A stretch of 64,000 nt of DNA, from NCBI RefSeq assembly GCF_958298935.1, contig NC_084923.1:2296501-2360500 (forward strand). The letters are read 5' to 3'. The notes beneath the pieces were generated by a model. It worked only from the letters and a program-made list of their open reading frames with translations. It was not told the origin of the DNA and did not search any database. Numbering within the stretch: the first letter of the stretch is position 1; every line of letters begins with the position of its first letter. This document shows, one piece after another, positions 47,003-58,757 of this stretch. This DNA is from Phragmites australis (Eukaryota; Streptophyta; Magnoliopsida; Poales; Poaceae). The position numbers and the translations under genes were made by a program.

Positions 47003-50000
47003 TGTGAGGAACCGTCCAAATAGTATTCTAATTAATCATCAGGAGGATCATTATTCATAATCACAACCTCGACGATTAACCAGAATACCATTCCGGTAGT
47101 CCCGGCACGTGTTTTGTGCCCAGGATCGGAACACATGCCTTCCAACTCAAATATCACAACACAGTTTAATAGAGAGCAAATAATTAAACTGGAATACCAT
47201 TGTTAAACAAGCAACTGCCTCCACAATTTACAACAAAATAGGAACAACAACAACTACTACGCAGCGGAAGAAAAACCTATACAACAAAAGAGTATGGAGC
47301 CGTATGCCCTTAGGCTCCATACCAAAAGCGCCGGAGTTCGGAGTAGAAGGTGCTACTCCTGCCCGCCACCCTGATCGGCAGGCACAAAGTAGCCGAACAC
47401 TGCCCCATCTTCGCCGACCTGCGAACCTGAAAGCAACTTAAGGGCAGCACCCTTAGTACGAAGGTACTAGCAAGTCTTACACAGTATGAGTATATATATT
47501 CTCGACTCCAAGGATCATGCATTTAAAGCTGTAGCAAGGATTAAGACATGTTTAAGTTCATTAAGCGGTAAGCAACCTAGACTCTAGGTGTAAGCAACTG
47601 ACTTAACCAACCACCGACTCAAACCCTGCCAACCAACTGATCAAAACAGATATATAACAACAAGTGTATAAAAGCAAACCATTCCCACCAAACCACCAAC
47701 CACATACCGACCAAACCACCCCAATCCAACCATGCCACAACCCACATCGAAACTCTACGACCAAAATATGGTCGCTCGGTGGAGATAAGCGATAGCGATG
47801 CTCATGACCGAGAGCGCGGCAGCTCGAACTGATTATACACCCTGCAGGGGGATACTCCTGGACCCACACGACACAGGGACCATACGGCTTGTGCCACCCG
47901 CTAAGATGCGCACAAGGGGGTACCCGTGACAACCTTTCCCAACCAGGCCCAACCATGTGGATCAACCATAGCTCGGCGAGGCGGTATTAGAACTACTCCC
48001 CGAGCAAACTAATACCGCTAAAAGCCCGGACTCAAACCGGACTCACACCGTCTATGACGAGGCCCACATGACCACGTCTGCGAAAGTAATCGGCTCGCCT
48101 ACCATTATATCAGCATGTGGTGAGTAAGGTATGTGCTAAAGCCGACTACACCGATGATCGGTGCTTAACCGGTGCAAGCGGTCTACGGTGTCCGGGTTCC
48201 CTCCCCGAACTGCCTGAGGACTCCTCGTGAGCAGATGACACCCCTAACACCGCCCACACCTCGTCTCAACTCACCACTCACCAAACCGACTCATCATCAA
48301 CACAACCATAAGTGCGAACAAGTAATAAGTCCTAGGCTCGCGACAACGGTGGACGCCGTCGTCGACTTCTACCGGAAAGCCTAAGTACCACTAAGCATAG
48401 CGAACTAAAATTAGACCTCGATGACACCACTAGGCTCCTAGGAACAACACATGACACGTGACCGAAATGGGATAATGCATCGGCATAGGTTCTACCCAAC
48501 TCAGTACCCGACACATGCAATGTATACATAAGCGTAGATAATATATTAAAATTTCAAGTAGACACGGTGCAATATGAACGATGCTTGCCTTGCTGCCCTG
48601 AATCAGAAAGGTGGGACGCCTCACGATCGCCCACGGCCTCCGGGATCGACGGATCGGCGTTCACTACAGAGAGCAACGCGTGCAATGTAATGAGCATGTA
48701 TGAAATGCGATCATGTAAGAAAAATATGCTCCACAATACATGACAACATTATTCCAAGATCGTACTGTCCAAACCAGAATTTTCCAAGTGGTCTCAAAAA
48801 GTTTGGAGTTCCTACGAATTAACTACGAATTTTACAAGCTATCAGCTATCAGGAAAGCCTGATAAACCGTGCTCGGGGTGCCCGGGATGAACAGTACTCA
48901 CGGGTACCCGGGGTGAACAGTACCCGGGGGTGCTCGGGTGCTCGGGGTGAATCAGTACAGGGGTGCTCGGGTGAACAGTACCAGGGGTCGTCGGGTGAAC
49001 AGTACCCGGGGTGCTCGGGAGTGCTCGGGGTGACTGCGCTCGGGGTGCTCGGGTGAACAGTACCCGGGGTGCTCGGGAGTGCTCGGGGTGACTGCGCTCG
49101 TGCTCGGGTGAACAGTACCCGGGGGTTGTCGGGTGAACAGTACTCGGCGCTACAGTAAATCAGCCTCGTGCAGCTCCAGAACAGCAGCCATTACGAAGGG
49201 AAAAACTGGGCTAAACTAACCTGGGAGTCTCTCTAAATCAAAAGTAAAAATGGCTAGAAGGGTGTACAGAGTCTAGACTTTGCTCAACCACCTAGCAACA
49301 TGATTCCTAACTCAAATCCACATAAATCCTCATTTGTTCCCAGACTGCAGAACTTTAAGAACTTTGCAACCCTAGTTCCAGATTCAAGATCTATCCAACC
49401 AAAAATGAGCATACTTGCCATGGGAGCCTAGCAGACTCACCCAAGGTCCTTTGCTGAGGTTGGTGACCGCCAGTTGAAGGAGGAAACGACGGAAAATGGC
49501 TTGGAGAAGAGAGGAAAAACTGCTGCTTCCTTGCTTCTCCCAAAGAACACCAAACAAGTTCAGAACCAGCTCGAATTCCTTCGGGGAAACTGAAAATGAA
49601 TTGGATGGACGAGTAGTCCTTGAGCTGGTGGTCTCGTGAGTACCACATACGTACCTTGATCTTGCTCCCAGAGGTAGGGATCCAAAAGGGGAAAAAGGGA
49701 GCCTAAGAGAGAGAGTGAGAGACAACCAACTCCAACTTGCTTCCTCAAAAAGCCTTATCTGGTGGAGTGGGTGAGGAGTACGTATGGGCAAGTTTGAGGG
49801 GAGAGAGAGCGGTTGCCCACTTATAGAGAGATATTTTCCACCCAAGTGGGCCCTATTTACCTAGAGGAAAGTCCAGACTTGCTTCCAGCTCCTTTATTTC
49901 TCTTAGTTTTTCCTTCTCCCACCTCATTGACTCAAAGTGAAGTGCTCCAGTGATCCCAAACTGGAACATGAAGCTGAAATTGCATGTTTTAGGATTAAAA

Positions 50001-50029
50001 CACACAATTATGGATTTCGGGACGTGACA
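47003..50029 (-). repeat. left (3') LTR of the chromovirus
   Basis: It begins TGTGAGG and ends GACGTGACA. A tandem-repeat block (about 48870-49150) is built from GTGCTCGGG and GTGAACAGTAC. It differs from the right LTR at only a couple of positions seen by eye (TGTGAGG/TGTGGGG; one A fewer in ctacagtaaa). Confidence 0.95.
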
Positions 50030-50045
50030 AACCTCCCCCCCTAAA
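50030..50045 (-). other. polypurine tract of the chromovirus
   Basis: Minus-strand reading TTTTTAGGGGGGGAGGTT directly precedes the 3' LTR start TGTCACGTCCC. Confidence 0.85.
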
Positions 50046-50138
50046 AAGAATCTCGTCCCGAGATTCAGTATGAGTCGGGGAGAGAACGATGAGCACACTC
50101 ATGTGAGAGATTCCAAATATGCCATATTACGACATCTT

Positions 50139-51800
50139 TCACAAGTCCTCAAAGAACTCAGGATACTCGGAGCGGAGCTTATCTTCCCGCTCCCATGTCG
50201 CTTCGGCTTCTGTATGGTGGCTCCATTGGACTTTCAGGAATTTGATAGAATGGCGCCGTGTCTTGCGCTCGGCTTCATCCAAGATACAAATTGGTCGCTC
50301 ACAATATGTCAAATCCGGTTGCAACTCTTGGGGTGCAATTTCAACGACTTCCGTCGGGACTCGGAGACACTTCTTCAATTGTGACACATGGAACACATTG
50401 TGTACGGCGGAGAGAGACGGAGGCAAGTCCAACTGGTACGCGACCTCTCCACGCCGAGCAAGAATCTGAAATGGACCAACATACCGAGGTGCCAATTTGC
50501 CTCGGACTTGGAATCGACGAACGCCCTTGAGAGGTGAGACCTTCAGGTACACGTGATCCCCCACCTCAAACGTGAGCTCTCGGCGACGTCGATCCGCATA
50601 GCTCTTCTGCCTAGACTGGGCCGTGAGAATACTCTTGCGGATATTCCGGACATGGTCTTCTGCCTCCTTGACCAAATCCGGACCCAGAAAAGCCCGCTCA
50701 CCGGATTCGGACCAATTCAGTGGTGTACGGCACCTCCGACCATAGAGGGCCTCGAATGGCGCCATCCCAATACTAGCCTGGAAACTGTTGTTATACGAAA
50801 ATTCCGCGAACGGCAGGCATATGTCCCACTTCTTCCCATAAGTGAGCACACAAGCACGGAGCATATCTTCGAGAATCTGATTTACCCTCTCCGTCTGACC
50901 ATCCGTCTGCGGGTGATACGCCGTGCTGTGGAACAATTCGGTTTCCATAGCCTCCTGGAAACTTCTCCAGAAATGAGAAGTAAACTGTGTACCCCGATCA
51001 GAAACGATCTTCTTCGGCACTCCATGGAGACAAACAATTCTAGTGAGGTACAACTCCGCATACTGCTTAGCAGAATAAGTGGTCCTGACAGGAAGGAAAT
51101 GCGCGGATTTTGTCAACCGGTCCACGATGACCCAAATAGAGTCATACCCACTCGAAGTCTTCGGTAAGCCGGTAATGAAATCCATCCCAACTTCTTCCCA
51201 CTTCCAAGATGGAATGGGCAAAGGCTGGAGTGTGCCGGCAGGCTTGATGTGTTCAGCCTTCACCCTTCGGCAGACGTCGCACTCAGACACATACCTGGCA
51301 ATCTCCCGCTTCATGCGAGTCCACCAGAAACGGGGTTTCAAATCCTGATATATCTTCGTACTGCCAGGGTGAATGGATAGCAACGAATCATGAGCCTCAT
51401 CAAGGATCTTCTTCCTCAGCGCCTCGACCCTCGGAACCACTAGACGGTCCCCAAACCAGATAACGCCTTGATCATCCTCAGTAAAGCACAAGGCCTGCCC
51501 GATCTTCCTCTTCTCTCGAATTCGGGCCATACCCTTATCATGCCTCTGTGCAGCCTTAATCTCATCAATGAGCGTGGACTTGATTTCGAGATTGGCAATA
51601 AAACTGTCCGGCACCATATCAAGCCCAAGACGCCGGAAATCGTCGCATAACGTGGAATCCATCGGCGAGGCTACAAGACAGTGACAATGAGCCCTTCGAC
51701 TCAAAGCGTCGGCGACCACATTCGCCTTGCCAGGATGGTAGTGAACCTCCAGTTCGTAGTCTTTGATCAACTCAAGCCACCTGCGCTGCCTCATGTTCAA
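50139..51800 (-). CDS. chromovirus pol remainder: RNase H end, integrase, chromodomain
   Basis: A 553-codon open frame. It starts in the RNase H C-terminus (YHPGKANVVADALSRR), then the integrase zinc-finger (SIHPGSTKIYQDLKPRFWW, CDVCRRVK), the DDE core (GMDFITGLPKTSSGYDSIWV, VSDRGTQFTSHFW, HPQTDGQTERVN), the GPF-type C-terminal module (KLAPRYVGPFQI) and a chromodomain-like end (FLKVQWSHHTEAEATWERE). Integrase inserts element DNA into the host; the chromodomain steers it to chromatin. It is separated from the upstream gag-RNase H frame by one TAG (51807-51809) where Gln is expected. The integrase itself looks intact. Confidence 0.9.
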   Translation of the reverse strand: MNMRQRRWLELIKDYELEVHYHPGKANVVADALSRRAHCHCLVASPMDSTLCDDFRRLGLDMVPDSFIANLEIKSTLIDEIKAAQRHDKGMARIREKRKIGQALCFTEDDQGVIWFGDRLVVPRVEALRKKILDEAHDSLLSIHPGSTKIYQDLKPRFWWTRMKREIARYVSECDVCRRVKAEHIKPAGTLQPLPIPSWKWEEVGMDFITGLPKTSSGYDSIWVIVDRLTKSAHFLPVRTTYSAKQYAELYLTRIVCLHGVPKKIVSDRGTQFTSHFWRSFQEAMETELFHSTAYHPQTDGQTERVNQILEDMLRACVLTYGKKWDICLPFAEFSYNNSFQASIGMAPFEALYGRRCRTPLNWSESGERAFLGPDLVKEAEDHVRNIRKSILTAQSRQKSYADRRRRELTFEVGDHVYLKVSPLKGVRRFQVRGKLAPRYVGPFQILARRGEVAYQLDLPPSLSAVHNVFHVSQLKKCLRVPTEVVEIAPQELQPDLTYCERPICILDEAERKTRRHSIKFLKVQWSHHTEAEATWEREDKLRSEYPEFFEDL

Positions 51801-51806
51801 ATCTGA

Positions 51807-52670
51807 CTACGTGAAGATGTACTTCAGGCTCTTGTGATCCGTGTAGATACGGCACAAGTTGCCCATCAAGTAGTGGCGCCACATCTTCAGAGCGTGCACG
51901 ACAGCTGCAAGTTCAAGATCATGTGTCGGATAGTTCTCCTCTTGGTGGCTCTTATACTTGAGCTCCACTGTGATCGACGTGCTCACCAACTCGTTGAAGT
52001 CGGCGAACTTATGCGCGGACAACCGGTCCTGCATCTTTGAGTTCAGGCCATTCACAAAGCGGCGCTGCTTGCGCGCATCCGTGCTGACCTCCTCGGTAGC
52101 ATACTGTGCAAGGTGGTTGAACACCTGCACGTACTCCATCACCGCACGACCTCCTTGCTTGAGGTCCTCAAACTCCCGCCTCTTAGCCTCCATGAGGCCA
52201 CTCGGTATGTGAAACGAGCGGAAGGCCTCGCGAAACTCCGCCCATGACACGCGGTGATCGGCGGGGTGCATGGCCAGAAAGCCGGACCACCACGCACCCG
52301 CCGGGCCCTGAAGCTGATGGGCGGCGAAGAGCGCCTTCTCGTGATCCTCACAACGAAGAAGGGCGAGCTTCTGCTCAATCGTCCGGAGCCAATGATCAGC
52401 ATCGAGAGGATCCTCAGCTCGCGAGAAGACCGGCGGCTGAGTCCGCAAAAAGTCCGAGAAGTCGTCTCGGCGCACGGCCCCACCTCCTCCATGAGGAGCC
52501 GCGTTGCGCACGAGAGCCTCCAGGAGCGCTTGGTTCGTCTGGAGGAGAGCGTGATTCGCTTGGCGGTTCTGCTCAATTTGCATGAGCACTTCCGCCATGG
52601 TCGGCGGTGGAGGAGGGTTGTTCTGACCGGAACCCTCCGGAACCTCTCCACTACGCCGAGTGACAACCAT
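51807..52670 (-). pseudogene. chromovirus gag fused by deletion to RNase H
   Basis: The ATG at 52670 starts a gag ([15 protein letters not shown]; capsid region with [32 protein letters not shown]). At about residue 235 it passes straight into RNase H ([32 protein letters not shown]). The fusion is in frame, so the deletion removed the zinc knuckle, protease and RT without shifting the frame. A TAG follows YIFT, after which the frame continues as the integrase ORF. Confidence 0.85.
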
Positions 52671-53430
52671 TCTTGAAATGTAAAATAAAAGGGGGAAACG
52701 TCAAATTCCGACTCAGCACAATGCGTTCGCCGGATATATTGTTAGAATCCCGTAATACATGTACAAACATGAATGCATGCATGAATGCCATGAAATGATG
52801 CATGCTCGAACCTAGCTACCGCTTCTTTCTCAAAATAAGAATCGCACCTGCAAGCATCAAAATCACAGGCAGTTTATAATATCCAGAACGTACCCTTCGC
52901 GCTAGAAAGAGTAAGAGCGCGAACGGCCCTTGTACCACATGCCGTACAAGCGACAATCCATACGTCGACAACGACGTATTCACTTCCCGTAGACCCTACG
53001 GGACATCTCGTGTAAACGCCACACGAGTAGACGACCATGTCTCCCATCGCATGGTGGATGTTCATACGCTATTGCTAGCGTATTCACTTCCCGTACGGAT
53101 CACCGTACGGAACATGCCGGGCCTCTGCCTCGCATCCGGCTGAGCCCTCGGTGATTAACCGCCACCGAGCGTCGTACCTTACCTTCCGACGATGCAAAGC
53201 CGAAGATGCAATGCTCAACATGAATCAATGCAGGGTCGAAAGCAAAACAACGTGGTATAAGACATATAAACGTCCCTCATAATACGCATTTTAACTTAGG
53301 GGCATAAACGATAGCAGTTTAATACATATTAAACATGAAGAGGCATAAACATAAATTATGGGTTGTTTAGGTGAAGTTGTCGACTTACTAAACAACGCAC
53401 TAATTATGTTTAGGCTACTAAATTAAACCA
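52671..53430. other. 5' untranslated interior of the chromovirus
   Basis: Non-coding stretch between primer site and gag. It contains two TTCACTTCCCGTA-type repeats with complementary CGTACGG/CCGTACGG motifs (about 52980 and 53085) that could fold. No ORF of note. Confidence 0.6.
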
Positions 53431-53443
53431 GGCTCTGATACCA
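53431..53443 (-). other. primer-binding site, initiator tRNA-Met
   Basis: Minus reading TGGTATCAGAGCC is complementary to the 3' end of plant initiator tRNA-Met and lies three bases inside the 5' LTR. Confidence 0.9.
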
Positions 53444-53446
53444 AGC

Positions 53447-56400
53447 TGTGGGGAACCGTCCAAATAGTATTCTAATTAATCATCAGGAGGATCATTATTC
53501 ATAATCACAACCTCGACGATTAACCAGAATACCATTCCGGTAGTCCCGGCACGTGTTTTGTGCCCAGGATCGGAACACATGCCTTCCAACTCAAATATCA
53601 CAACACAGTTTAATAGAGAGCAAATAATTAAACTGGAATACCATTGTTAAACAAGCAACTGCCTCCACAATTTACAACAAAATAGGAACAACAACAACTA
53701 CTACGCAGCGGAAGAAAAACCTATACAACAAAAGAGTATGGAGCCGTATGCCCTTAGGCTCCATACCAAAAGCGCCGGAGTTCGGAGTAGAAGGTGCTAC
53801 TCCTGCCCGCCACCCTGATCGGCAGGCACAAAGTAGCCGAACACTGCCCCATCTTCGCCGACCTGCGAACCTGAAAGCAACTTAAGGGCAGCACCCTTAG
53901 TACGAAGGTACTAGCAAGTCTTACACAGTATGAGTATATATATTCTCGACTCCAAGGATCATGCATTTAAAGCTGTAGCAAGGATTAAGACATGTTTAAG
54001 TTCATTAAGCGGTAAGCAACCTAGACTCTAGGTGTAAGCAACTGACTTAACCAACCACCGACTCAAACCCTGCCAACCAACTGATCAAAACAGATATATA
54101 ACAACAAGTGTATAAAAGCAAACCATTCCCACCAAACCACCAACCACATACCGACCAAACCACCCCAATCCAACCATGCCACAACCCACATCGAAACTCT
54201 ACGACCAAAATATGGTCGCTCGGTGGAGATAAGCGATAGCGATGCTCATGACCGAGAGCGCGGCAGCTCGAACTGATTATACACCCTGCAGGGGGATACT
54301 CCTGGACCCACACGACACAGGGACCATACGGCTTGTGCCACCCGCTAAGATGCGCACAAGGGGGTACCCGTGACAACCTTTCCCAACCAGGCCCAACCAT
54401 GTGGATCAACCATAGCTCGGCGAGGCGGTATTAGAACTACTCCCCGAGCAAACTAATACCGCTAAAAGCCCGGACTCAAACCGGACTCACACCGTCTATG
54501 ACGAGGCCCACATGACCACGTCTGCGAAAGTAATCGGCTCGCCTACCATTATATCAGCATGTGGTGAGTAAGGTATGTGCTAAAGCCGACTACACCGATG
54601 ATCGGTGCTTAACCGGTGCAAGCGGTCTACGGTGTCCGGGTTCCCTCCCCGAACTGCCTGAGGACTCCTCGTGAGCAGATGACACCCCTAACACCGCCCA
54701 CACCTCGTCTCAACTCACCACTCACCAAACCGACTCATCATCAACACAACCATAAGTGCGAACAAGTAATAAGTCCTAGGCTCGCGACAACGGTGGACGC
54801 CGTCGTCGACTTCTACCGGAAAGCCTAAGTACCACTAAGCATAGCGAACTAAAATTAGACCTCGATGACACCACTAGGCTCCTAGGAACAACACATGACA
54901 CGTGACCGAAATGGGATAATGCATCGGCATAGGTTCTACCCAACTCAGTACCCGACACATGCAATGTATACATAAGCGTAGATAATATATTAAAATTTCA
55001 AGTAGACACGGTGCAATATGAACGATGCTTGCCTTGCTGCCCTGAATCAGAAAGGTGGGACGCCTCACGATCGCCCACGGCCTCCGGGATCGACGGATCG
55101 GCGTTCACTACAGAGAGCAACGCGTGCAATGTAATGAGCATGTATGAAATGCGATCATGTAAGAAAAATATGCTCCACAATACATGACAACATTATTCCA
55201 AGATCGTACTGTCCAAACCAGAATTTTCCAAGTGGTCTCAAAAAGTTTGGAGTTCCTACGAATTAACTACGAATTTTACAAGCTATCAGCTATCAGGAAA
55301 GCCTGATAAACCGTGCTCGGGGTGCCCGGGATGAACAGTACTCACGGGTACCCGGGGTGAACAGTACCCGGGGGTGCTCGGGTGCTCGGGGTGAATCAGT
55401 ACAGGGGTGCTCGGGTGAACAGTACCAGGGGTCGTCGGGTGAACAGTACCCGGGGTGCTCGGGAGTGCTCGGGGTGACTGCGCTCGGGGTGCTCGGGTGA
55501 ACAGTACCCGGGGTGCTCGGGAGTGCTCGGGGTGACTGCGCTCGTGCTCGGGTGAACAGTACCCGGGGGTTGTCGGGTGAACAGTACTCGGCGCTACAGT
55601 AAAATCAGCCTCGTGCAGCTCCAGAACAGCAGCCATTACGAAGGGAAAAACTGGGCTAAACTAACCTGGGAGTCTCTCTAAATCAAAAGTAAAAATGGCT
55701 AGAAGGGTGTACAGAGTCTAGACTTTGCTCAACCACCTAGCAACATGATTCCTAACTCAAATCCACATAAATCCTCATTTGTTCCCAGACTGCAGAACTT
55801 TAAGAACTTTGCAACCCTAGTTCCAGATTCAAGATCTATCCAACCAAAAATGAGCATACTTGCCATGGGAGCCTAGCAGACTCACCCAAGGTCCTTTGCT
55901 GAGGTTGGTGACCGCCAGTTGAAGGAGGAAACGACGGAAAATGGCTTGGAGAAGAGAGGAAAAACTGCTGCTTCCTTGCTTCTCCCAAAGAACACCAAAC
56001 AAGTTCAGAACCAGCTCGAATTCCTTCGGGGAAACTGAAAATGAATTGGATGGACGAGTAGTCCTTGAGCTGGTGGTCTCGTGAGTACCACATACGTACC
56101 TTGATCTTGCTCCCAGAGGTAGGGATCCAAAAGGGGAAAAAGGGAGCCTAAGAGAGAGAGTGAGAGACAACCAACTCCAACTTGCTTCCTCAAAAAGCCT
56201 TATCTGGTGGAGTGGGTGAGGAGTACGTATGGGCAAGTTTGAGGGGAGAGAGAGCGGTTGCCCACTTATAGAGAGATATTTTCCACCCAAGTGGGCCCTA
56301 TTTACCTAGAGGAAAGTCCAGACTTGCTTCCAGCTCCTTTATTTCTCTTAGTTTTTCCTTCTCCCACCTCATTGACTCAAAGTGAAGTGCTCCAGTGATC

Positions 56401-56474
56401 CCAAACTGGAACATGAAGCTGAAATTGCATGTTTTAGGATTAAAACACACAATTATGGATTTCGGGACGTGACA
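53447..56474 (-). repeat. right (5') LTR of the chromovirus
   Basis: It is 3,028 bp, ends GACGTGACA and is followed by the TTCAC target copy. It includes the same GTGCTCGGG/GAACAGTAC block at about 55313-55593. Confidence 0.95.
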
Positions 56475-58335
56475 TTCACCGAAAGTTCCGGTGTGGGCAA
56501 TGTATACTCACCAGACTATTTCTTGCAGAGAGCAATTTTTTTGAGAGAAATTAGAGATCAATGCACCAGAAGGTCCGGTGAATATGGTGGCTACATAGGA
56601 GGGTATCACCAGAGCATTTTCAGTGCTGAAACAGAAAGAAAAGTAAACACCAGATGGTCCGGTGATGGACTTTAAGAGCGCCGGAGTATTTTCTGCAAAG
56701 AGAAGATTTTTGACGTCAAGTTTGATTATATACACCAGATAGTCCGGTGCTTAGATTATGAACACTAAAGAATGCACCAGACCTTTTATTGCAGAGAGGT
56801 GGTTTAGTGGATTGGCACACACTGGATTATTCGGTGATTGACATGAGATCATCAGAAGTTTTCACCAGATATTTTCTTGTAGAGAGCAAAGTTTTCCTAG
56901 AACAGATAGTGTTACACTCACCGGATAGTCCAGTGTTCCGGAGCAGAATACACCGGAACATTCGGTGTTCATTTTTCTGCAGGATGTGCTCTAAGTTGAA
57001 GTTTTTGATTTTGTGCTAACCTAGAGATATTTTGGAGTGTGAAGAAATGTATTTGCTTGTTTCAAGGTGTGCAGGTGACGAATGTAACTTTGCGATCGAT
57101 GGCGGGTGATCGAGGCTAAGCGGGTACTTGGTGCCAGACGATCAAGGAGGACCGAACGGAGTCAAAGGTGATCCTAGCTGTACACATGAAGGTTAAGTAA
57201 AGTATGAAACAGAGGATGAAGATGGTATGTTGACAAATTCAAGCGAAGAGGATGTTGGTGCAAGTGACAAAAGTGGTACGAGGGATCGGGAGCGGGAGAG
57301 ACTTGCCGGCGATCAAGATCGTAAGATGTAGTACACGCGTCATCACTGGTGCGATTTCTTCTTGTGGAACCAAGTGGCGCCTAGTCACGCTTTGAGAAGC
57401 GTGATAGGATCTCGCGGCTTGGCCTCAAAACCACGAGAGGACTGGAGGAGTACGTTGGACCATCGCGAAACTTACGTCGAGACGAAGCTAAGTCGTAAAG
57501 GCGTCGTGGCCGTTCGATGAATGGAGAAGAAAATAGACTAAAATATCCTTAGTGGTAGGTAGAAGTGTACTATAGGAGAGGAGTATTTTAGAAAGAAAAA
57601 AAACTAAGAAACATAGAGGTCAAATTTCTTAAGCCTATAAGTAGAGGGGTAGGGCTATGTGAGTGGAAGGACCATCCATTTGACCCCCTTGTGCCACCCA
57701 TATGAGAGCATTATGTTAGGATTTTAGTAGAGAGGAGGATGAGTGCTTAGTCTATATAATAGGTGAGATTTTGAGAGAAAAATCTTTATAATCCACCTAA
57801 AATAGGGCTGACCTCTTTGAGTAATGAAGTTTATTTTATTTCATATGCTTGATTTCTCCTCATTCTAGTTTTTCTCTCTTGGTTCTCTTATCATGTGTGC
57901 AAGTTTTTCCTTTCCGGTTTTGATTTTCGTTTTATTTTTGGGCTAAAATTTCAGCACCTTGTGAGGTCATTTTTCTTATTGATAGAGGCATAAAATCCAC
58001 ATACACACGCTTATGTGATAGGATCTTGTATTCCCTTACCTCTAGACAATTAACTTGTAGAGTTTCGTTGCTCGGTGTTCATCTTTTCTTGTTTCTTTGC
58101 TAGTTGTGATCTTTCAAGTGCTAAGACACATGAATTGATCTTAAATGGAACCTATGGTTCATGTACTATCTGTGGAGTTGTGTTGCCTTAATTTTCTCTT
58201 GTTAAAACTTCTCTCGATTTTTACTTCCGCTTGAGCTTTAAGGTGCGTTAGGTGATCCAAACAGGAGAAGGACATCGATTTCGTAAGAAATTTGTTGAAA
58301 CACCTATTCACCTCTCTTCTAGTCGCCAATCTCGT
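56475..58335 (+). mobile_element. older copia-like LTR fragment (possibly SIRE/Maximus type)
   Basis: The first 500 bp repeat the palindrome CACCRGA-NNN-TCCGGTG (for example 56562, 56650, 56732, 56949) at irregular 30-90 bp spacing. The end (acacctattcacctctcttctagtcgcc) resembles the 3' edge of SIRE/Opie-like copia LTRs in grasses. No copia coding sequence is present, so it is a solo or partial LTR split by the chromovirus. Family assignment is from memory of that edge motif. Confidence 0.45.
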
Positions 58336-58396
58336 TCCTACATATTTGAAGAATGAGTGACCGTAATCTTCATCTAGGTGTTTGTATACAGGGCAC

Positions 58397-58757
58397 TGTT
58401 GGGAGAACGTCTTAGCCTGGAGATATTTAGACGATGTACCATGGTATTACTATAGCGATCGAAGTATCTCTGCCTCCACATCATATGTAAATGGGTGAAA
58501 TAACTAAAATACCTTTCTGTGTACATGATTGTAACATAATATCTTAGGGACGTAGAGGTAATTTCCATGGCCCCTCTTTCCCTATAAATAAGCCCTCAAA
58601 GGGTAGGGGAAGGGCCCCTGGACTTTTTTTTCTCACACACTGATTCTACTTCTCTCTCGCTCTCTCCTTTTGGCATGCAGTTTTTCTCCAAGCTTGAGCC
58701 TCCTCGTTGGAAGAGGCACTCGCCATGTTCTGTTGGAGTCATTTTCGTGCCCCAACA
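58397..58757 (+). repeat. LTR of family L3, with start of its interior
   Basis: It is 361 bp with ends TGTTGGG...CCCAACA and a TATA box (TATAAATA at 58583-58590). The bases after it (gtggtgtcgtccgtgggga) look like the internal start that follows a 5' LTR in gypsy elements. No partner LTR is seen in the window except the truncated relative at 18268, so the element continues as an eroded interior or is a fragment. Confidence 0.7.

Larger units (their letters stand above)
47003..56474 (-). mobile_element. Ty3/gypsy chromovirus (Tekay/Del-like), recent and internally deleted
   Basis: LTRs 47003-50029 and 53447-56474 (3,027 and 3,028 bp) are flanked by TTCAC duplications (46998-47002, 56475-56479). 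Minus orientation is shown by an initiator-Met tRNA primer site beside the right LTR and a GGGGGGGAGGTT tract beside the left LTR. The 3.4-kb interior encodes the start of gag fused to the end of RNase H, then integrase and a chromodomain. Protease, RT and the gag zinc knuckle are missing. LTR near-identity implies very recent insertion, so it must have been copied by another element's enzymes. The Tekay/Del name rests on long LTRs, Met primer and chromodomain. Confidence 0.93.

Noticed and set aside
55286..55636. 116-codon minus ORF, rich in PSTPGTVHP-like repeats, in the right chromovirus LTR
   Set aside because: It arises from translation of the GTGCTCGGG/GAACAGTAC repeats. The almost identical left LTR lacks it because of one missing A, so it is not a conserved protein.
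47003..56474. Near-identical LTRs as an assembly artefact
   Set aside because: Both ends have correct TG...CA borders and matching TTCAC target sites in continuous flanking sequence. The primer site and polypurine tract are correctly placed, so a true recent insertion is simpler.
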